Source: Hyphomonadaceae bacterium BL14 (GTDB taxonomy: Bacteria; Pseudomonadota; Alphaproteobacteria; Caulobacterales; Maricaulaceae). From it: a DNA stretch of 64,000 nucleotides. The stretch is taken from the NCBI GenBank assembly GCA_027627705.1, contig CP091242.1, positions 1,247,138 to 1,311,137 of the forward strand, written 5' to 3'. Made by a program: the position numbers and the translations under genes. Below the pieces are notes generated by a model. The model was not told the DNA's origin, ran no database searches, and worked only from the letters and a program-made list of their open reading frames with translations. The stretch's first letter is position 1, and the number at the start of each line of letters is the position of its first letter. Positions 18,617-26,507 of the stretch are shown piece by piece.

Positions 18617-19536
18617 GGGGCCGCCGCGGCGAACGCGCCGGCAATCTCATCGGCACCCGCACACCACACCGCCTCATCCCCGGCGAGCCCATCCAGCAGC
18701 GCCTCCAGCGCCGCAATCCGGAACGGCTGACCCGCCACGAACGGGGTGAGCTGAAAGCCCAGCACCGACGCGCCGCGCGCCGCGTGCTCGGTTTTGAGAT
18801 AGTCCTTCGCTTCGAGAATCTGGCGCACCCACGACGCTTCGTCCTGCTTGCGCTCGATCAGAAGTTTAAAGTCCTCCAGCTCGTTTGAGAGCGGCAGCGC
18901 GGCGAGCGGGCCGTGCGCGGTGCGCAGGGGCAGCGGAACCTGATCACTCTCCCAGTCCAGTACCCGGATGAAGCCGGCTTCGGTGAGCAGGTCGGGCGTC
19001 GCGAAGCTCTGCTGGCGCGCCGGTGACAGCCAGGTCACCGGCGTGAGTCCTGCGGCCTCAAACATGACCCGAACCTGGCCAATCTTGTCCCGCTCAGCCT
19101 GCGTTTCGTCACCAGAATGATGGATAGCCGCCCCGTGCAGCCCCGCCGCGGCGATCTCGTGTCCATCATTTGCAATCGCGTCTATCAACGGCGCCGCGCG
19201 CTCCAGCAGCGCGGCCGACACGGCAAAGGTCGCCGTCAGACCGCGCTCACGCAACGCCTTGAGAATACGGAATACGCCTACCCGATTGCCGTAATCGCGC
19301 GAGGTGAAATGGCGCAGATCCGGAAAAGGTGTAACCATTCCATGGGGATGGGCGAAGGGCGCCTTGCCTGGATCAATCGGGTGATACTCACACGCCACCA
19401 CGATCATCGCCGCCAGCTTTGCCCCGGACGCCAGCCCCACCGCCGCGCGGTCTTTCGCCAGCGCCCAGTCATAGCGGTCCATGTCCTGGCCATAGCCGCG
19501 CTTCGGGTAGTCCAGATAGGACGGATCGAGGCTCAT
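18613..19536 (-). CDS. PuuE-like polysaccharide-deacetylase-fold protein with lost metal ligands
   Basis: A 307-residue NodB/PuuE-type protein. It keeps the family segment SRDYGNRVGVFRIL and the acidic residue in VACEYHP, but the metal-binding SHG motif reads AAG (HEIAAAGLHG, about residue 131) and the later LHAY is LTPF. Both metal histidines therefore appear to be lost. It is a paralogue of the intact gene just upstream, whose TGA overlaps its ATG at 19536 (ATGA; this decided the start). Possible regulatory or structural subunit of a heteromer. Confidence 0.82.
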   Translation of the reverse strand: MSLDPSYLDYPKRGYGQDMDRYDWALAKDRAAVGLASGAKLAAMIVVACEYHPIDPGKAPFAHPHGMVTPFPDLRHFTSRDYGNRVGVFRILKALRERGLTATFAVSAALLERAAPLIDAIANDGHEIAAAGLHGAAIHHSGDETQAERDKIGQVRVMFEAAGLTPVTWLSPARQQSFATPDLLTEAGFIRVLDWESDQVPLPLRTAHGPLAALPLSNELEDFKLLIERKQDEASWVRQILEAKDYLKTEHAARGASVLGFQLTPFVAGQPFRIAALEALLDGLAGDEAVWCAGADEIAGAFAAAAP

Positions 19537-20483
19537 GACCCGGCCCACGCGTCGAATGCTGTTCCGCCAGCCCTGAGGCCCTTTTCGTCGAGATCATCCT
19601 GCACCGCGTCCCAGCAATGCTCGCGGAAATGGCCGGCGATCTCCTGCGCCGTGGCGAGCCAGACATCGTCCGTGTGACCGGTGATGTGGGCCAGCGCGGT
19701 TTCGAATGCCCGCAGGCGATGGGGCTGGCTGACCAGATAGGCATGCAGCGGAATGCACATCACCGTGCCGCTCTCCTCGCCCTCGCGCAGCAACTGGTCG
19801 AACTGGCGCTTGAGCACATCGGCATAGCGCCACGGGTCCATGGCCAGCTGGCCGTAGGTGATGACGTCATTGACCTCCAGCGAATAGGGCATGGAGACGA
19901 GCTTGCCGGTCCTGGTCTTCACCGGCTGGGGCTGGTCGTCCTGGAACAGGTCGCACGTGTACCAAAAATCATGCTCGGCGATCAGATCCAGCGTGCGGGT
20001 CGTGTGGGTCAGGGCCGGTGCCAGATAGCCGCGAATGCGCTGGCCGGTCGCGGCCTCCACTGTGGCGATGGAATCGGCCAGCACGGCGCGCTCCTGCGCC
20101 TCATCCATCTCGTAGGAAAAGCGGGTATTGTAGATGCCGTGGGAGAAGAACTCCCAGCCGCGCATGGCGCACGCCTCGATGATTTCCGGACAATGGTCGC
20201 ACATGGCGACGTTCAGGCTGACCGAGCCGCGCAAGCCTTGCCTGTCCATCATCTCCATCAGGCGCCAATGCCCCACCCGGTTGCCGTAATCGCGTTGGGA
20301 ATAGCCGGTCACATCCGGTGAAGGTCGTGGCCAGCCGGGGCGTTTGGGGTTTCTCGGCGGATCGTATTCATAGAACTCGATATTGGGTGCGATCCAGAAG
20401 GCGAGCTTCTTATCCCCCGGCCATGTAATCTTCGGCCGTCCACTATAGGGGTTGTAGTCGTAGAGATTGGGGTCGGTGTTCAT
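19533..20483 (-). CDS. PuuE/cyclic-imide-hydrolase-like polysaccharide deacetylase family enzyme
   Basis: A 316-residue metal-dependent hydrolase of the branch containing allantoinase PuuE and cyclic imide hydrolase. Landmarks: IAPNIEFYEYDPP (Glu in the place of the NodB Asp), QRDYGNRVGHWRLMEMMD, metal site FFSHGIYNTRF (His115), GYLAPALTHT, and IPLHAYLVSQPHR. Such enzymes open cyclic amide or imide rings. It overlaps the isochorismatase gene upstream and the inactive-looking paralogue downstream by four bases each. The substrate is not known. Confidence 0.85.
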   Translation of the reverse strand: MNTDPNLYDYNPYSGRPKITWPGDKKLAFWIAPNIEFYEYDPPRNPKRPGWPRPSPDVTGYSQRDYGNRVGHWRLMEMMDRQGLRGSVSLNVAMCDHCPEIIEACAMRGWEFFSHGIYNTRFSYEMDEAQERAVLADSIATVEAATGQRIRGYLAPALTHTTRTLDLIAEHDFWYTCDLFQDDQPQPVKTRTGKLVSMPYSLEVNDVITYGQLAMDPWRYADVLKRQFDQLLREGEESGTVMCIPLHAYLVSQPHRLRAFETALAHITGHTDDVWLATAQEIAGHFREHCWDAVQDDLDEKGLRAGGTAFDAWAGS

Positions 20484-21187
20484 GACCCTACCCTGCCCCC
20501 ATACCCCTCCAGCCAGTCATACACCTCCTTCACCGCCACCACGTCGGCGTATTTGATCAGCAAATCGGTGAGGTTGGCGAAGTGATAGCTTTCATGCTTG
20601 TCGGCCACGCATTCGATGGGAACGATGGTGCGGTAGCCGTGGGACAGCGCGTCCACCGCCGTGGCGCGCACGCAGCCGGATGTCGATCCGCCGGTGACCA
20701 CCACGGTGTCCACTTTGTGCCAGGTCAGAAAACTCGCCAGCGGGGTCTCGAAGAAGGCCGACGGCATGCGCTTGGTATAGACCGCGTCAACCCGCTCATC
20801 GATCTCGACCCGGTCATCAAAGGCATGGCGGTCCGAGCCGTATTTGATGTTTTGCAGGCTGTCGGGCGTGTCGGTACGGGTGCCCCAAACACCCGCATCA
20901 GCGGCATCGTCCATGTAGGCGACATGGGTCCACACCACCGGCAGGCCCCTGGCGCGCGCGGCTTTCGAGATTGCATTGATATGGGTCAGCTGGTCGGGGT
21001 CCGTCACATAGGCGGTCTTGGGAAACAGATCGGGGCGGGTATAGGCCTTTTGCGGGTCCACATTGATGATGGCCAGGCGCTCACCGAAGCCGAAGCGGGC
21101 GCGGGCCGGATTGGCGCGCACCTCTTCGAAAATCTCGCGCGCTGTCTGGCCGGAGCGGATCATGGTCGGCTCGAAACGCTGGGTCAT
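20480..21187 (-). CDS. Isochorismatase-fold amidohydrolase (N-carbamoylsarcosine/maleamate amidase-like)
   Basis: A 235-residue cysteine hydrolase. The triad is visible: Asp in AIINVDPQKAYT, Lys in YTKRMPSAFFET and Cys in GGSTSGCVRATAVDAL. The segment after the Cys (HGYRTIVPIECVADK) is close to N-carbamoylsarcosine amidohydrolase. These enzymes release ammonia from linear amides, including half-amides such as maleamate. It sits between a CpeT-like lipoprotein gene and the ring-opening-type hydrolase gene, suggesting it acts on the product of the latter (inference). Confidence 0.87.
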   Translation of the reverse strand: MTQRFEPTMIRSGQTAREIFEEVRANPARARFGFGERLAIINVDPQKAYTRPDLFPKTAYVTDPDQLTHINAISKAARARGLPVVWTHVAYMDDAADAGVWGTRTDTPDSLQNIKYGSDRHAFDDRVEIDERVDAVYTKRMPSAFFETPLASFLTWHKVDTVVVTGGSTSGCVRATAVDALSHGYRTIVPIECVADKHESYHFANLTDLLIKYADVVAVKEVYDWLEGYGGRVGS

Positions 21188-21190
21188 GCC

Positions 21191-21919
21191 TTACTGTCCT
21201 TGCGGTGCCGGGCCACTGACCCGGACATAATGATTGGCGATCCCGCCCTCGGGAGCGAAGGTGTATTGCCCGTCATCGGCATACCGTCCGGCCTCGGCAT
21301 GGGTAAACAGATCGGCCGAGATCGTGAATTCGGCCGTGATGACGAGCCTGCGCCCGGTGCGCCGGGAGTCCATCAGGCAATCGCCATCTACAATTTCGCC
21401 GCGGAACTGCGCGCCGTCGACAGTCCATTGAAAGTCGCAGCCCGGGTCAAAGCGCTCCAAATCATCCCGTGTCACCGAAGCCAGCCGCTCGGCCCGCACA
21501 CCGGGATCTGCAAACGCCTCGGGCGCGCGCAACGTCCACACCGCCATGGCCAGGCGGCCATCTGCACCCGGCCCATCAGCGAACTGGTAGATACGCTGCC
21601 GGTAGACCGGCCCCTCCGGCCCGCCCGTGTGAAGCTGGGCGTAGACCAGCGCGCCCTCCATCGCGGCGCTGCTCACCGCCTCATGGATGACATGCAGGCG
21701 CGTGCGGCCATCCACGGCGGCCTGGTCTTCATTGTCGAAGCGGCCCGTCATGAGCGCCGCGATCGCCGCGCCGGTCAGGGCGGCCTCGCTCTCAACCGCC
21801 TCCGGCGCAGGCACAGCCTCAGGCTCCGCGCCCGGCGTCATGCGATCCGCCTCGCCGCACCCGGCGAGCGCCAGCACACCCAGCGCCATGATTGCCCCTC
21901 TGACCGCCCCGCCCCTCAT
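21191..21919 (-). CDS. CpeT/CpcT-like lipoprotein (DUF1001)
   Basis: A 242-residue lipoprotein with lipobox LALAGC. The mature domain follows the CpeT/CpcT pattern: MTGRFDNEDQ, GALVYAQ, PVYRQRIYQF, a run of LASVTRDDLERFDPGCDF and a final GEIVDGDCLM ... SADLF segment. In cyanobacteria this fold binds and attaches bilins. Start ATG at 21919 overlaps the upstream stop (ATGA). Finding it in a heterotrophic alphaproteobacterial operon is notable; a ligand-binding or chaperone role in the periplasm is possible but unproven. Confidence 0.78.
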   Translation of the reverse strand: MRGGAVRGAIMALGVLALAGCGEADRMTPGAEPEAVPAPEAVESEAALTGAAIAALMTGRFDNEDQAAVDGRTRLHVIHEAVSSAAMEGALVYAQLHTGGPEGPVYRQRIYQFADGPGADGRLAMAVWTLRAPEAFADPGVRAERLASVTRDDLERFDPGCDFQWTVDGAQFRGEIVDGDCLMDSRRTGRRLVITAEFTISADLFTHAEAGRYADDGQYTFAPEGGIANHYVRVSGPAPQGQ

Positions 21920-23118
21920 CGCTGGTCCATCGCCCACACGCCTTTGTTGGCGAGATAGCGCGCCGCATCGGCCGTGTCGGTGGGTTGATAGTCAGCGAAC
22001 AGATTGGGCGGGAACCGGTTGCGATAGGCGTCGAAGACCGGCCGGTACAGGTCCATATGGACATAGGGGATCGTGTGGCGCTGGCGGAACTGGGCCATGG
22101 GCAGGCGCGCATTGACCAGGGTTTCAAACTGCGAACCGGCTTCGGCCAGCACCGCGCCGTCCGGGCCGTAAACCGTCGAGCCGCCCGAATTGCCCGGATC
22201 CTCGAAAAAGCCCGGATTGCCCGGTGAAATCGCATTGTTGACGATCGCGGTGTAGACGCCGTTATGCACGCTGGTCGAGGCGATATCGGTCTGCGTGAAG
22301 CCGCCTGTGGCGGTGCGCAGGAAAATCTCCCCGCCCTTCATGGCAAAGGCGCGCATCAGTTCCGGCTCGCGCTGGACCGAGCTCGTGACGATATTGCCCA
22401 GCGGGGTGCGCGTGACCGGCATCACATGATCAAGCCCGTAGCGCTCGATATATTCATCCAGCACGTCATAGATCGTGGTGGTGAACAGCTCGAAACCCGG
22501 ACCAAACAAGCCTTTGATATTGCGGGCCTTCCAGTGCTTGTCGACGATGGTTCCGGTATTGTCCATAACGCTGGTGATGGACAGGACATGGTTGGGCCAG
22601 CTGTCATCTCGCACATAGGAGCCAAAGACGATCCAGCAATTATACTGGCGCGCCTTGCGCGCAATCGCCTCGGTCTCCTCACCCGGAATCTCGATGGCCG
22701 CGCGCAGCGTATCCGCACGGCCCCAGCTCGCCCGGTAGCCGGTGATGGGAAATTCGTGGAAGAACAAGATGTCCTTCGGCCCGCCCCAGCCGAAACTGGC
22801 GTCGATCAGGTCGAGCATGTGGTTGAGATTGTCCGCCCGCGTGCGGCTGGCCGTACGGGTCGTGGCGGCGTCGACGCCGCGCACCCGGCTTTGCACAACG
22901 CCCAGCGTCACGACGGGTTTGGCGAGTTCCAGCTTCTCGTAATCGCCATCATGGGGCACGCCAGGATCCAGCCCACGGTCGGGCAGCGGGCTCGGCCCGT
23001 CCGGTGCCTCGTCATGGGCGCGGGCGAGCGCAGGGCCAACGGTGCCGGCACCGGTACCCAGCGCACTCAAAGCAGCGGCGGCGTAGAACAGGCGGCGGCG
23101 GTCGATTTCGGTGCTCAT
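21916..23118 (-). CDS. Exported nitrilase-superfamily protein, second paralogue, Cys replaced
   Basis: A 400-residue protein with a leader containing DRRRLFYAAAALSALG (twin-arginine-like). Catalytic Glu lies in FFHEFPITGY and a Lys in VDKHWKARN, but the nucleophile block reads SSVQREPE, so Ser or Thr stands where Cys is expected. It shares with the 17086 gene the unusual insert IYDVLDEYIERYGLDHVMPV. The ATG at 23118 with GGGAG eight bases upstream was preferred; a GTG at 23127 overlapping the previous stop is possible. Second gene of the operon. Confidence 0.8.
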   Translation of the reverse strand: MSTEIDRRRLFYAAAALSALGTGAGTVGPALARAHDEAPDGPSPLPDRGLDPGVPHDGDYEKLELAKPVVTLGVVQSRVRGVDAATTRTASRTRADNLNHMLDLIDASFGWGGPKDILFFHEFPITGYRASWGRADTLRAAIEIPGEETEAIARKARQYNCWIVFGSYVRDDSWPNHVLSITSVMDNTGTIVDKHWKARNIKGLFGPGFELFTTTIYDVLDEYIERYGLDHVMPVTRTPLGNIVTSSVQREPELMRAFAMKGGEIFLRTATGGFTQTDIASTSVHNGVYTAIVNNAISPGNPGFFEDPGNSGGSTVYGPDGAVLAEAGSQFETLVNARLPMAQFRQRHTIPYVHMDLYRPVFDAYRNRFPPNLFADYQPTDTADAARYLANKGVWAMDQR

Positions 23119-23123
23119 AGCGC

Positions 23124-23915
23124 TCACTCCCCCTGCTGCAACGCGCGGATGGCGTCGAGATCGGCGGGCGGCTCCAGCCAGAGCGGCGCTTCGGCCTCGA
23201 CATACTCCCGGATCGACTGGGGCAGCTCGTCATATGTATCTACGCGCCAGTTGACGAGGTGAAGCACCGCCATCTGACCGCCCGCCCAGGGCGGCATGCG
23301 GCCGATGCGCGCCCAGCTCAGCTGGTGACGCCGGGCGACGCCTTCGGGCTGTATGAAGAAATCATAATTCTCCCACGCCTCGATGCGCCGGTCCGTGCCG
23401 GGTATCGCGAAATCGAGAAACAGCGGCGCGGTGAAGATGTATGTATCACCCAGCCTTCGCCAGCTCATGGGCTCGGCCTCGATGGACTGGATGCGCCCGC
23501 CTGATCCCTGTTCGACCACGCCTATGACCTGGCCCTCATCCAGGCGGTACTCGATGAACTGATAGGGATAGGCGATGGGGTCGATGGCCATGCCGTTGGC
23601 CTCGCGCGCCACCTCGCCAGTGACCGGATCGCGATAGATGAAAATCTTGCGGCCATACTGGTGAGCGATGGGGGCGCCGCGCCCTTCGGGCCGGAAGGAC
23701 ACCGCCGTATCGAACCCTTCCATCGTGTACAGAAGCTCGCCCGAAGGATATGCGCGCACCGTGCCGGTGGAATACCAGTAGACGGGCTCGCCGGCACCCG
23801 CGCGCGCATCCATCCAGGTGTCGAAGATCTCCTGGGTGAAGGGTCCGGTGTCCTCGGCCTGCGCCGCGGCGCTCCATCCCAGAACGCCAACCAGTGCAAG
23901 CAATCTGATAACCAT
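23124..23915 (-). CDS. Exported DUF1838-like protein, first gene of the eight-gene operon
   Basis: A 263-residue protein with a signal peptide (MVIRLLALVGVLGWSAAAQA; start 23915 chosen for this). The body has IFIYRDPVTGEV, a run of beta-rich segments, and a C-terminal ARIGRMPPW ... YDELPQSIREYV, a pattern I associate with DUF1838. Members are exported proteins of unknown function, frequent beside catabolic genes. It is followed by a tightly packed chain of seven genes to 17086. Family assignment is moderate. Confidence 0.68.
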   Translation of the reverse strand: MVIRLLALVGVLGWSAAAQAEDTGPFTQEIFDTWMDARAGAGEPVYWYSTGTVRAYPSGELLYTMEGFDTAVSFRPEGRGAPIAHQYGRKIFIYRDPVTGEVAREANGMAIDPIAYPYQFIEYRLDEGQVIGVVEQGSGGRIQSIEAEPMSWRRLGDTYIFTAPLFLDFAIPGTDRRIEAWENYDFFIQPEGVARRHQLSWARIGRMPPWAGGQMAVLHLVNWRVDTYDELPQSIREYVEAEAPLWLEPPADLDAIRALQQGE

Positions 23916-24081
23916 GGTGCGCAATGCCTCCCTGATGTGTGCCGCCAGCGCCTTGAGTCCTGCGCCGTGTCCGGACAAGGATAGCAAGACCGGCGCGAGA
24001 GGGAATGGAAAAGATATATCTTTTCAGCAGGGCCCTCTCTGGGCCATGCTTGCCGGGTCGAACGAAAGGAGCAAGCGTGTC

Positions 24082-24531
24082 ATGAGCGTGGTGCGAAGCG
24101 TGATGATCGCCGCCGGGGCCGGCGTGGCGGGCCTGGCGATGGGGCTGGTGCTGGGTCAGGGCCAGTTGTTCGCCAGCGGAAGCACCGCTTCCGCCGCCGA
24201 ACCCGCCGGTGAGGTGCCCGATGGTGCCTACATGATCGTCATGGGCACCGTCCATGACCGCCCGGCCTTCTTCTCCGGCTATATGCCCGGCCTGCCCGAG
24301 CTTTATGCGCGCCATGGCGGCCGCTATATGGCGGTTACAGGCGAGGTAGAGACGCTGGAGGGCGAGACCGGCTTCCAGTCCATCGTGCTCAGCCGCTGGC
24401 CGGATATGCAGTCGGCGCGCGATTTCTGGGACGATCCCGATTACCGCGCCCTGGCCAATGCCCGCATTGACGGCGAATGGGGCGATTTCAACGTTGTGCT
24501 CGTCCCGGCATTGCCCGCTCGAACCGAGTGA
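24082..24531 (+). CDS. Membrane-anchored DUF1330 family protein
   Basis: A 149-residue protein: an N-terminal hydrophobic segment (SVMIAAGAGVAGLAMGLVLG) followed by a ferredoxin-like alpha/beta dimeric barrel domain of the DUF1330 type (AYMIVMGTVHDRPAF, YMAVTGEVETLEG, IVLSRWPDMQSARDFWDDPDY). The start at 24082 is preceded by GAAAGGAG. It is divergent from the DUF1838 operon across about 165 bases and could share its regulation. Function unknown. Confidence 0.83.
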   Translation: MSVVRSVMIAAGAGVAGLAMGLVLGQGQLFASGSTASAAEPAGEVPDGAYMIVMGTVHDRPAFFSGYMPGLPELYARHGGRYMAVTGEVETLEGETGFQSIVLSRWPDMQSARDFWDDPDYRALANARIDGEWGDFNVVLVPALPARTE

Positions 24532-25061
24532 GCACGCTCACCCCTGTCCTCCGCACGGCCCGCCTCACCCTGCGCGAAACGCACGCGCAGGATTTTGAGG
24601 CGTGCGCGGCGCTGTGGAGCGATGAACGCGTGGTGCGCTTTATCGGTGGCCGAGTCTCCACGCCGACCGAAAGCTGGGGGCGCATGCTGCGCTTTCCGGG
24701 GCTCTGGGCGCTGCTGGGCTATGGCTACTGGACGCTGGAAGAGCGGGAGACGGGCGTGTTTGCCGGTCAGGTGGGGTTCGCCGACTTCAAACGCGATCTC
24801 AGCGTCGACATCTCCGGCATTCCCGAAGCCGGCTGGGTGCTGAGCCCTTCTGTCCACGGGCGCGGCTACGCCACCGAAGCCATGCGTGCGGCGCTGGACT
24901 GGGCGGACGCCACGCTGGACGCAGTGCGCACCTGCTGCCTGATCGATCCCGGCAATGCCGCCTCGCTCAATGTCGCGCGCAAGCTGGGCTATCGCGACGC
25001 GCAAGCGGCCAGGCTCAATGATCACCACACGCTTGTACTGTGGCGGCCACGCGGTGGTTAG
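24528..25061 (+). CDS. GNAT family N-acetyltransferase
   Basis: A 177-residue RimJ/RimL-type acetyltransferase. Start is a GTG overlapping the previous gene's TGA (GTGA), giving the family-typical LRTARLTLRETHAQDFEA. The acetyl-CoA loop is GWVLSPSVHGRGYATEAMRA, with LIDPGNAASLNVARKLGY near the end. It may acetylate a small molecule or a protein N-terminus; the substrate is unknown. Translationally coupled to the DUF1330 gene. Confidence 0.9.
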   Translation: MSTLTPVLRTARLTLRETHAQDFEACAALWSDERVVRFIGGRVSTPTESWGRMLRFPGLWALLGYGYWTLEERETGVFAGQVGFADFKRDLSVDISGIPEAGWVLSPSVHGRGYATEAMRAALDWADATLDAVRTCCLIDPGNAASLNVARKLGYRDAQAARLNDHHTLVLWRPRGG

Positions 25062-25070
25062 AGGCGCTGC

Positions 25071-26417
25071 CTAGCGTGCCTCACCCAGCAGCCGCGCCCG
25101 CGCGGTCTGCGCACCGATCAGCGGCAGCAGCACCGCCATCTCAGGCCCGCGCGGCTGGCCGGTCAGCGCCAGGCGCAGCGGCATGAAGAGGTCCTTGCCC
25201 TTGCGCCCGGTGGCGTCCTTCACCGCGCCGGTCCAGGCGCTCCAGCTGGTTTCATCCAGCGGTCCTTCAGGGAGCAGATTGGCGGCGGCATTTGCAAACT
25301 CTGCGTCCTCGATCACCGGCGTGACCGGGCCGTCAATCAGCTGGCGCCATTCGGCGACATCGCGTACGCGCACCAGATTGTCGCGAACGGCGTTCCAGAA
25401 CGCCTCGCCGCTATCGGCATTGAGGGCGGCAAGGCGCTCCTTCACATCCGAATAGTTCATTTCATGAACCAACTTGGCGTTCAAACGCTCCAGGTCCGCC
25501 GGGTCAAAGCGTGCGGGCGTACGCGACAGCTTGGCCAGGTCGAAATCCGCCGCCAGCGCTTCGAGCGAGCCGCGCGCCTCGACCGGATCGGACGTGCCGA
25601 GCTTCGCCAGAAGGGACAGAACCGCCATGGGTTCGATGTCCTCGTCCTGGCGCAGGCCCTGCACTGACAGGGAGCCCAAACGCTTGGAGAGTTTCTCGCC
25701 ATCCTTGCCCACCAGCAGCGGATGGTGGCCCAGCTGCGGCGCGCTGCCCTTGCCGCCCAGCGCCTCGAAAATCTCGATCTGGGCGGCCGAATTGGTGACG
25801 TGGTCCTCGCCGCGGATGATGTGGGTGATGCCCGCCTCCAGATCATCGACCACGCTGGGCAGGGTGTAGAGATAGCTGCCATCGGCGCGGATCAGGATCG
25901 GGTCGGAGACCGAGCTGGTCTCGATGTGGCTCGGCCCGCGCACCAGATCGGTCCACTCGATGCGCCCGCCCGACAGCTTGAAGCGCCAGTGCGGTGTGCG
26001 CCCTTCAGACTCCAGCGCGGCGCGCTCGGCGTCGGTGAGGCTCAGCGCGGCGCGGTCATAGACCGGCGGCTTGCCTTGCGCGCGCTGGATCTTGCGCTTG
26101 CGGTCAAGCTCCTCCTCGGTTTCGTAGCAGGGATAGAGATAGCCCGCCTCGATGAGGCGCGCCTTGGCCGCTTCATACTGGTCGAAATGGTGCGACTGGT
26201 TGAATGTCTCGTCCCAGTGCAGGCCCAGCCAGGTCAGATCATCCTTGATGCCCTGCTCGTACTCGGCTGTGGAGCGCTCCAGATCAGTGTCGTCGATGCG
26301 CAACACCACCTGACCGCCTTGGCCGCGCGCGAACAACACGTTCATCAGCGCCGTGCGCACATTGCCCACATGGATGCGCCCGGTGGGGCTCGGGGCGAAG
26401 CGGACTTTGACGGTCAT
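25071..26417 (-). CDS. gltX: Glutamate--tRNA ligase
   Basis: A 448-residue class I aminoacyl-tRNA synthetase. The HIGH-type motif is FAPSPTGRIHVGN, the KMSKS-type motif is KLSKRLG (about residue 240), and LRIDDTDLERS follows the family. The short length matches the second GltX type common in alphaproteobacteria, which may charge tRNA-Glu or tRNA-Gln. Monocistronic between a convergent GNAT gene and the monooxygenase gene. Confidence 0.95.
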   Translation of the reverse strand: MTVKVRFAPSPTGRIHVGNVRTALMNVLFARGQGGQVVLRIDDTDLERSTAEYEQGIKDDLTWLGLHWDETFNQSHHFDQYEAAKARLIEAGYLYPCYETEEELDRKRKIQRAQGKPPVYDRAALSLTDAERAALESEGRTPHWRFKLSGGRIEWTDLVRGPSHIETSSVSDPILIRADGSYLYTLPSVVDDLEAGITHIIRGEDHVTNSAAQIEIFEALGGKGSAPQLGHHPLLVGKDGEKLSKRLGSLSVQGLRQDEDIEPMAVLSLLAKLGTSDPVEARGSLEALAADFDLAKLSRTPARFDPADLERLNAKLVHEMNYSDVKERLAALNADSGEAFWNAVRDNLVRVRDVAEWRQLIDGPVTPVIEDAEFANAAANLLPEGPLDETSWSAWTGAVKDATGRKGKDLFMPLRLALTGQPRGPEMAVLLPLIGAQTARARLLGEAR

Positions 26418-26507
26418 GGTCGGGTCGGGTCCTTGAGGCGGGACAGGGGATTGCGGGCTTTAGACCGGCTGCAACCCGGCGTCAAACGCGCCGCGCCGGA
26501 GCGCCGC

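Noticed and set aside
20582..21958. A 458-codon plus-strand open frame opposite the isochorismatase and CpeT-like genes
   Set aside because: The composition is shadow-like (His, Arg and Gly rich, no recognisable domain) and the minus-strand genes have clear motifs and start/stop overlaps.
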